NCBI GenBank assembly: GCA_913041805.1
Contig: CAJWIZ010000009.1
Location: forward strand, 1-12,484
Direction: 5' to 3'
From: an uncultured Prochlorococcus sp.
GTDB taxonomy: Bacteria > Cyanobacteriota > Cyanobacteriia > PCC-6307 > Cyanobiaceae
Length of the DNA stretch: 12,484 bases
Shown in pieces: positions 7,793 through 12,484 of this stretch. Positions within the stretch are counted from its first letter, which is position 1. The number at the start of each line of letters is the position of its first letter. Under the pieces are notes generated by a model. That model saw only the letters and a program-made list of their open reading frames with translations. It made no database searches and was not told where the DNA came from. Made by a program: the position numbers and the translations under genes.

Positions 7793-7817
7793 GCTTATTT
7801 GTTAATAATAAGTTTTT
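7793..7817 (+). terminator. AT-rich possible intrinsic terminator after ndk
   Basis: CTTATT (7794-7799) pairs with AATAAG (7807-7812) around a 7-base loop, with a possible extra G-T pair, and five T residues follow at 7813-7817. The stem is AT-rich and therefore weak, but the position, 20 bases after the ndk stop and before the convergent gene, is right for ndk. In the other direction no T tract follows. Confidence 0.35.
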
Positions 7818-7847
7818 GAAAATAGTAAAAAAATATTTATATTATTG

Positions 7848-8954
7848 CTATTGAAAACGATTCCAATTGAATTCTTGGAGGAGTTGATTTTCTCTAGTAT
7901 TTAATTGGATGTTACATATACATTTTGCGATTAATTCAGCTGTAATTGCTGCAAGTAGGACTCCGTTTCGATGATGACCTGTTGCTAGCCAGAGACCTTG
8001 TACTGATGAAGCTCCTAACAAAGGTCCTTCATCAGGTGTGCATGGTCTGAAACCCCACCACCTTTCCATTTGAGGCCAGTGATTTGCTTTTGGAAGTAGA
8101 TTTTGTATCCCTTTATGTAGTTCGTGCTGACCAGCGGGAGTTAATCCTGTTTGAAATTTTGCATCCTTTTCACTAGTGGCTCCAACGATAATGAGACCGT
8201 CATCTCTTGGTACTAGGTATGTCCCTGGTCCAAAAATGATTCTGCGCAGTGCGGCTTTAGGTCCTTGAAGCGAAAGCATTTGTCCTTTTACAGGAAAAAT
8301 CCGGATCCTTGGAAAGATTTGACTACTCCAAGCTCCACTACATAAAACTCCTTCATCGCTGTGTTGCACTTCGACTTTGCCTTCTGCGTTGAGGATGTGT
8401 ACTCCTTTAAATGTTTCTTCCTCTGTTATTACATCTATGACTTGTACGCCTTCTTGAAAGTGCACTCCTAAGCTGACGCAAGCCTTCTCGAGAGCTCGCA
8501 TTAGTCGACGACGATTATCTATTTGTCCATCTTGATTGAATAAAAGAGCAGTTTGCCAGGCTGGATCTAGGCCAGGTACTTCTAGCTCTAGTTCATTGCG
8601 CGTAAGTATTTGGCCAAAAGAGGAAGAGGAATGTGCATCCCTTTCATCTGCTGAGTGAAATGGGACTATTATTCCGCAGTTTTTTAATCCACAGTTGACC
8701 CCACTGTCTTTTTCAATTGCCTGAACCCATGTTGGAATGCAATTTTGGCTTAATTGACCTAGTTGAAGAAGGCTGCCTTGGAGACCTTCAGCATGCGGCG
8801 CAAGCATACCTGCTGCAACGAATCCTGCTGCTTCACTTCTATTGCGGCTGAGAATTTCAACTTTGCGGCCTTTTTTAGCTAATTCATAAGCTATAGCCAG
8901 ACCGATTAATCCTCCACCGATGATTAGTAATGGTTGTGTGGCTGAAGAAGCCAT
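7848..8954 (-). CDS. thiO: ThiO-type glycine oxidase / FAD-dependent amino acid oxidase
   Basis: A member of the DadA/glycine-oxidase (DAO) superfamily, 368 residues, which fits ThiO. ThiO oxidises glycine to the imine used to build the thiazole of thiamine. The N-terminus LLIIGGGLIGLAIAYELAKK holds the dinucleotide-binding GGGLIG (13-18) for FAD. AAGMLAPHAEG (47-57) is a hallmark of this family. The C-terminal WWGFRPCTPDEGPLLG (about 299-314) and LATGHHRNGVLLA (about 323-335) complete the FAD and substrate site. There is no signal peptide, so it is probably cytosolic. ATG 8954 sits just before the Rossmann strand, and the minus-strand sequence upstream contains an A9 run. No other thi gene is nearby, so the exact substrate is inferred: general D-amino acid oxidase activity is the main alternative. 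Confidence 0.88.
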   Translation of the reverse strand: MASSATQPLLIIGGGLIGLAIAYELAKKGRKVEILSRNRSEAAGFVAAGMLAPHAEGLQGSLLQLGQLSQNCIPTWVQAIEKDSGVNCGLKNCGIIVPFHSADERDAHSSSSFGQILTRNELELEVPGLDPAWQTALLFNQDGQIDNRRRLMRALEKACVSLGVHFQEGVQVIDVITEEETFKGVHILNAEGKVEVQHSDEGVLCSGAWSSQIFPRIRIFPVKGQMLSLQGPKAALRRIIFGPGTYLVPRDDGLIIVGATSEKDAKFQTGLTPAGQHELHKGIQNLLPKANHWPQMERWWGFRPCTPDEGPLLGASSVQGLWLATGHHRNGVLLAAITAELIAKCICNIQLNTRENQLLQEFNWNRFQ

Positions 8955-8967
8955 CGCGTTGTTTTTT

Positions 8968-8996
8968 TTTGTACCCTCTTTAGTGTTTTAGTTCAA
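8968..8996 (-). promoter_or_regulatory. Candidate promoter of the glycine oxidase gene, with a very short leader
   Basis: On the minus strand TTGAAC (8996-8991, 4 of 6) and TACAAA (8973-8968, 4 of 6) are exactly 17 bases apart. The predicted start is near 8961, leaving only about six bases before the ATG at 8954. The -35 element overlaps one arm of the inverted repeat at 8995-9020. Matches are moderate. Confidence 0.28.
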
Positions 8997-9020
8997 CTTG
9001 CCGATGTTGGTCGGCAGGTT
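8995..9020. repeat. 10-bp inverted repeat in the thiO/gatB divergent region
   Basis: AACTTGCCGA (8995-9004) and TCGGCAGGTT (9011-9020) pair along all ten positions with one T-G wobble, around the loop TGTTGG. No T tract follows on either strand, so it is not an intrinsic terminator. It could be a hairpin in the gatB 5' leader or a DNA operator affecting both genes. It lies within the TTG-initiated extension of the gatB frame, which I consider untranslated. Confidence 0.55.
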
Positions 9021-9054
9021 CTTCCATAGGATTTGTAAATCTATTCAGATGGTG

Positions 9055-10530
9055 ATGCAAAAGTCTGATGCTGGTTGGGAAGCCGTAATAGGTTTAGAGA
9101 CCCATGTACAGCTTGGTACTAATAGCAAGATCTTCACTGCAGCCTCTACTGCATTCGGTGATGAGCCGAACACACATATTGATCCAATTGTGTGTGGACT
9201 TCCAGGAACTCTTCCAGTACTGAATAAGAAGGTTCTTGAGTATGCAGTTAAAGCTGCTATGGCATTGAATTTGAAAATTGCTGAGCACAGTAAATTTGAC
9301 CGAAAACAATATTTTTATCCAGATTTGCCGAAGAATTATCAGATTTCTCAGTTTGATGAACCGATCGCTGAAGATGGATGGATTGAGGTTGAGATTGCAG
9401 AAAAAGGTAAGGAAACCTATTTAAAAAAAATTGGTATAGAGCGTCTTCATATGGAAGAAGATGCGGGAAAGTTAGTACATGCAGGAAGTGACCGACTAGC
9501 TGGTTCAACGCACTCGTTAGTTGATTACAACAGAGCAGGAGTAGCATTGGCTGAGATAGTTAGTAAGCCTGACTTGCGAACAGGTAGGGAAGCTTCGGAA
9601 TATGCGTCAGAGATTCGTCGAATTATGCGTTATTTAGGAGTGTCTGATGGCAATATGCAGGAGGGTTCATTACGTTGTGACGTAAATATTTCTGTTAGGC
9701 GCGGATCAAATTCTCCATTTGGAACAAAAGTTGAGATTAAGAATATGAATTCTTTTTCTGCGATACAAAAGGCTTGTGATCATGAGATTCACCGTCAAAT
9801 ACGGGCTTATGAAGGCGGTCAAAACGTTGTTCAAGAAACACGATTGTGGGATGAAGGGAAACAAGTAACTAAGAGCATGCGCTCAAAAGAAGGGAGTAGC
9901 GATTATCGTTATTTTCCTGATCCTGATTTAGGTCCTATCGAAGTTAGTAAAGATATGCGTGATCGTTGGTTTAATGAATTACCTGAATTGCCAGCAGCTA
10001 AACGTCATCGCTATGCCGATGAATTGGGGCTTTCAGCTTATGACGCACGTGTATTAACTGATGAACTATCAATGGCTCAGTATTTTGAGACGGTTGTAGG
10101 AGTAGGTGTAGATGCCAAAGCAGCTTCTAATTGGATTACAGGTGATATTGCTGCCTATGTCAATGCAAAGAGGTTGAGCTATTCCCAGGTCATGTTTCGA
10201 CCAGAACAATTAGCAGAAATGATTCAGATGATTGATGCAGGTACGATTAGCGGAAAGATTGCTAAGGAGCTATTGCCTGAATTGTTGAGTCAAGGTGGCT
10301 CCCCTAAGGAGATTGTGAAGGAACGAGGGTTGGGAATGATTAGTGACCCTCAAACTATTGACTTGCTTGTTGATGAATTGCTTGCTGATCATCCTGACGA
10401 GGTACAGGCATTTAGAGATGGTAAGACTAAGTTGCAAGGATTTTTTGTTGGTCAATTAATGAAAAAAACAGGTGGAAAAGCTGATCCTAAGTTGGCGAAT
10501 CAGATTTTGATGAAAAAACTGAAGGTGTAG
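9055..10530 (+). CDS. gatB: Asp/Glu-tRNA(Asn/Gln) amidotransferase subunit B
   Basis: GatB is the kinase/tRNA-binding subunit of GatCAB. It activates and amidates Glu-tRNA-Gln (and Asp-tRNA-Asn where needed), using ammonia made by GatA. Numbering from ATG 9055 (491 residues): EAVIGLETHVQL (9-20), YFYPDLPKNYQISQFD (86-101), HMEEDAGKLVH (132-142), DYNRAGVALAEIVSKPDLRTG (157-177), GNMQEGSLRCDVNISVR (199-215), KVEIKNMNSF (225-234) and SSDYRYFPDPDLGPI (281-295). The C-terminal helical YqeY-like domain ends GFFVGQLMKKTGGKADP. The frame is open to a TTG at 8998, with ATGs at 9004 and 9049. I chose 9055 because the family begins a few residues before WEAVIGLETH and because the hairpin at 8995-9020 fits a leader; 9049 would add two residues. 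gatA and gatC are not in the window, as is common in cyanobacteria. It is convergent with coaE after a 5-base gap. Confidence 0.96.
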   Translation: MQKSDAGWEAVIGLETHVQLGTNSKIFTAASTAFGDEPNTHIDPIVCGLPGTLPVLNKKVLEYAVKAAMALNLKIAEHSKFDRKQYFYPDLPKNYQISQFDEPIAEDGWIEVEIAEKGKETYLKKIGIERLHMEEDAGKLVHAGSDRLAGSTHSLVDYNRAGVALAEIVSKPDLRTGREASEYASEIRRIMRYLGVSDGNMQEGSLRCDVNISVRRGSNSPFGTKVEIKNMNSFSAIQKACDHEIHRQIRAYEGGQNVVQETRLWDEGKQVTKSMRSKEGSSDYRYFPDPDLGPIEVSKDMRDRWFNELPELPAAKRHRYADELGLSAYDARVLTDELSMAQYFETVVGVGVDAKAASNWITGDIAAYVNAKRLSYSQVMFRPEQLAEMIQMIDAGTISGKIAKELLPELLSQGGSPKEIVKERGLGMISDPQTIDLLVDELLADHPDEVQAFRDGKTKLQGFFVGQLMKKTGGKADPKLANQILMKKLKV

Positions 10531-10535
10531 ATTTA

Positions 10536-11171
10536 CTAGCAGAGCTTATCTACTTCTGGTAGCCAATCCTCTAAGCCTCCTTTATTGTTGATAACTATAT
10601 CAGCAAAATGTATTTTTGATTCTAGTGGCCATTGTGCTTGAATTTTTAGCTTGGCCTCTCTTGCAGTGAGTCGATCCCGTTGCATTAATCTTTCGAATTG
10701 CTGGGCTTCATCACAATTGACTACCCAAACTTCACTGCAAAATGCTGTCATTTTAGCTTCAAAAAGAAGTGGGATTATTAGAGCCAAAACAGGTGCTTGT
10801 TTTCTTTTGTTTAGTTCTTGTTTAAGCCTCTCTTGAACTACCGGATGAATGAGTTTCTCAAGCCATATGCGCTCTTTTAAATCAGCAAAAATAATTTTGC
10901 TTAATGCTGAGCGATTGATAGTGGGTTTTTCTTTTTCAAGGTGATCTCGGATGACATCCCCATATTTTTTTAGAATAGTCTTGGTTAATTTTGTGTCTGG
11001 GGCTAGTGCTTCTTGTGCATATACATCTGCATCAAGAATTGGGAATCCTTTGACTTCTTTCAGAAATTTTCCAACACTGCTTTTACCACTTGCGATGCCA
11101 CCTGTAATTCCAATGCGGCGTTGTGTTCCATGCCAACGTAAGGAATTTTGATTGTGGATTTCACCTTTCAT
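10536..11171 (-). CDS. coaE: Dephospho-CoA kinase
   Basis: Last step of coenzyme A synthesis: ATP-dependent phosphorylation of the ribose 3'-OH of dephospho-CoA. At 211 residues it has a normal length. The P-loop GGIASGKS is at 24-31, LDADVYA (46-52) holds the conserved acidic residues, LIHP is at 107-110, PLLFE at 134-138, the lid-region RLMQRDRLT at 161-169, and DIVINN at 191-196 near the C-terminus. ATG 11171 is the only ATG before the P-loop and gives a 19-residue lead-in (with RWHGTQRRI) of the kind I recall in picocyanobacterial homologues. There is no Shine-Dalgarno sequence, and a consensus TATAAT ends five bases before the ATG, so translation may begin on a leaderless mRNA. It is divergent from argJ and convergent with gatB. 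Confidence 0.95.
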   Translation of the reverse strand: MKGEIHNQNSLRWHGTQRRIGITGGIASGKSSVGKFLKEVKGFPILDADVYAQEALAPDTKLTKTILKKYGDVIRDHLEKEKPTINRSALSKIIFADLKERIWLEKLIHPVVQERLKQELNKRKQAPVLALIIPLLFEAKMTAFCSEVWVVNCDEAQQFERLMQRDRLTAREAKLKIQAQWPLESKIHFADIVINNKGGLEDWLPEVDKLC

Positions 11172-11176
11172 GCCGC

Positions 11177-11205
11177 ATTATAAGTAAGAAGTGATTTGTT
11201 TTTAA
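11177..11205 (-). promoter_or_regulatory. Candidate coaE promoter with consensus -10, predicting a leaderless mRNA
   Basis: The minus strand has TTAAAA (11205-11200, 4 of 6 to TTGACA), a 17-base spacer, then a perfect TATAAT (11182-11177). Five bases (GCGGC) separate it from the coaE ATG at 11171, so initiation at the usual distance would start at or within a base or two of the A of the ATG. The -35 element lies inside the first codons of argJ. On the plus strand the same TTATAA core reads TATAAG (11179-11184) and could serve as an argJ -10, though I see no matching -35. Confidence 0.42.
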
Positions 11206-12452
11206 AAGATTTGAGCCTTTCGGCCACTTCTCTATGGTCTCCTATCCCAGGCGGCATAACCATGCCTTCTGGCTTTAGTGCGTCTGGAATTAAAGCAGGC
11301 TTGAAATCTTCAGGCAAGTTAGATTTGGCGTTATTGCTTGCACCAGAAGGTGCCGTTTGTGCGGGAACGTTTACACGTTCTTTGGTTCGTGCTGCATGTG
11401 TTGATTTATGCAGTGATCGCCTGAGAACTAATAAAGGACATGCGAGGGCAGTTTTGATCAATTCGGGACAAGCTAATGCTTGTACTGGTGAACGTGGTTT
11501 GAAGGATAGTCTTTGTGCAACTAAAGCTCTGGCTGAGAAGCTTGGGGTAAGAGAAAATGAGATATTGATTTGCTCGACTGGTGTAATTGGGGAATTAATA
11601 CCATTAGATAATTTGATTGCAGGATTAGACCCTTTAATTAGCGGCCTCAGTGACGAAGGCGGGTTGGCTGCAGCAAATGCAATCTTGACCACTGATCTAA
11701 GAGAGAAGCAAATTGCTTATGAAGCGCATATTGATGGACGCCGTGTGCGGATTGGAGGAATAGCAAAAGGATCTGGAATGATTCATCCCAATATGGCAAC
11801 AATGCTTGCTTTTATTAGTTGTGATGTAGGTATTCCGTCTGAAATATGGTTGGAGATGGTGCGGAGAGTTGTTGAGTCTTCTTTTAATTCGATCACTGTT
11901 GATGGAGATACCAGCACGAATGACACTTGCTTGGCTTTTGCGGCAGGCTCACCTTTGAATTTGCAACATATCAATTGTTTGGAAGATGGTTTAAGACTCG
12001 TCGCAGAACATCTTGCTAAATCTATAGCTAGAGATGGTGAGGGAGCTAATTGCTTATTCGAGGTAAAAGTGAAAGGAACTGATACTGATGCTGATGCAAA
12101 AAAAATTGCTCGTACAATTTGTAGCTCTTCTTTAGTTAAGACAGCTATTCATGGTTGTGATCCTAATTGGGGTCGCATAGTTGCAGCGGCTGGAAGATCA
12201 GGTGTTGCTTTTGATGCAAATATGATTTCGCTTTGGCTTGGTCCTTACCAATTGATGAAGAATGGAGAGCCTATAGATTTTGATAGAAAAATTGTTTCAA
12301 CCTATATCCAGGAGAGAATAGATGGTGAATATTTGCTTGATGACTTAATTCCAATTCTTTTATCTGTAGGTTCTGGTTCTGGTGTTGCTAAAACCTGGGG
12401 GTGTGATATGTCAGCTCAATATGTGCGTATTAATGCCGACTACACTACTTGA
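11196..12452 (+). CDS. argJ: Glutamate N-acetyltransferase / amino-acid acetyltransferase (ornithine acetyltransferase)
   Basis: ArgJ recycles the acetyl group from N-acetylornithine to glutamate (and in bifunctional forms also uses acetyl-CoA) in arginine synthesis. The precursor cleaves itself into alpha and beta chains. From TTG 11196 it has 418 residues: NSGQANACTG (89-98), CSTGVIGE (126-133), and the processing site GSGMIHPNMATML (192-204), with T202 as the new N-terminal nucleophile after A201. VDGDTSTNDT (235-244) follows, then DPNWGRIVAAAGRSGV, and the typical C-terminus QYVRINADYTT. There is no ATG before the conserved WSPIPGG; the only upstream starts in frame are TTG 11196 and TTG 11211 (413 residues), and the first ATG (11262) falls inside the conserved domain. 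I keep 11196 because AAGAAG lies a few bases upstream, but 11211 is a serious alternative. Whether it is mono- or bifunctional cannot be read from the sequence. Confidence 0.96.
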   Translation: MFLKDLSLSATSLWSPIPGGITMPSGFSASGIKAGLKSSGKLDLALLLAPEGAVCAGTFTRSLVRAACVDLCSDRLRTNKGHARAVLINSGQANACTGERGLKDSLCATKALAEKLGVRENEILICSTGVIGELIPLDNLIAGLDPLISGLSDEGGLAAANAILTTDLREKQIAYEAHIDGRRVRIGGIAKGSGMIHPNMATMLAFISCDVGIPSEIWLEMVRRVVESSFNSITVDGDTSTNDTCLAFAAGSPLNLQHINCLEDGLRLVAEHLAKSIARDGEGANCLFEVKVKGTDTDADAKKIARTICSSSLVKTAIHGCDPNWGRIVAAAGRSGVAFDANMISLWLGPYQLMKNGEPIDFDRKIVSTYIQERIDGEYLLDDLIPILLSVGSGSGVAKTWGCDMSAQYVRINADYTT

Positions 12453-12484
12453 GTGAAATCCATTGGTTTAAAAGGGATTTGAAT
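12453..12484. other. Short 3' flank of argJ, nothing recognised
   Basis: The last 32 bases follow the argJ TGA directly. I see no hairpin with a T tract, no tRNA end and no start codon with clear coding sequence after it. Confidence 0.6.

Noticed and set aside
8998..9054. TTG or ATG 9004 start for gatB, giving a 17-19 residue extension
   Set aside because: The extension does not match the family's short lead-in to WEAVIGLETH and is mostly occupied by the 10-bp inverted repeat, which fits a leader better.
11168..11692. 174-codon minus-strand ORF whose TGA overlaps the coaE ATG (ATGA)
   Set aside because: The overlap looks like translational coupling, but the frame is antisense to the conserved 5' half of argJ and the protein resembles nothing. 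It is best read as a shadow ORF.
1..12484. Mobile elements, CRISPR arrays, tRNA or rRNA genes, defence genes
   Set aside because: I looked in the gaps and flanks and saw no transposase, integrase, direct-repeat array, tRNA-like ends or toxin/antitoxin-like ORFs. All normal-length genes are conserved housekeeping genes.

Overview
The window looks like chromosomal core DNA from a marine picocyanobacterium. A Prochlorococcus with moderately low GC, or a close Synechococcus relative, is my best guess. I base this on the protein sequences (biosynthetic SpeA, a GatB/CoaE/ArgJ cluster, an ArgJ with picocyanobacterial features, a long SNF2 helicase beginning MSLLHATWLPAIR), on a GC content of roughly 40% judged by eye, and on the very tight packing. 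The gene order SNF2 helicase - alaS - speA - ndk - glycine oxidase - gatB - coaE - argJ matches what I remember of these genomes, but I could not check it here. I see no insertion sequence, phage gene, CRISPR array, tRNA or rRNA.

Layout. Bases 1-2150 hold the 5' two thirds of an SNF2-family helicase on the minus strand, cut by the window edge just after motif II. A 416-base gap follows (2151-2566), the only large gap in the window, with a possible 33-codon ORF, repeated GAGCA/TGCTC arms and a candidate alaS promoter. Then come alaS (+), speA (-), ndk (+), a ThiO-type glycine oxidase (-), gatB (+), coaE (-) and argJ (+). All genes after the helicase are complete and appear intact.

Functions. 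alaS and gatB serve aminoacyl-tRNA supply, speA and argJ serve arginine metabolism and polyamine synthesis, ndk supplies nucleotides, and coaE and the glycine oxidase serve CoA and probably thiamine cofactor synthesis. These are housekeeping genes and do not form one pathway.

The most unusual property is the arrangement. All eight genes alternate strand, so no two neighbours can share an ordinary operon. Convergent pairs are separated by 2, 75 and 5 bases. The divergent pair coaE/argJ is separated by only 24 bases, with a consensus TATAAT so close to the coaE ATG that its mRNA may be leaderless. speA and argJ have no ATG before their conserved N-termini and appear to start at TTG. Inverted repeats lie at the helicase start codon, in the gatB leader and between speA and ndk. 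I found no convincing new multi-gene system; the points worth following are regulatory and architectural.
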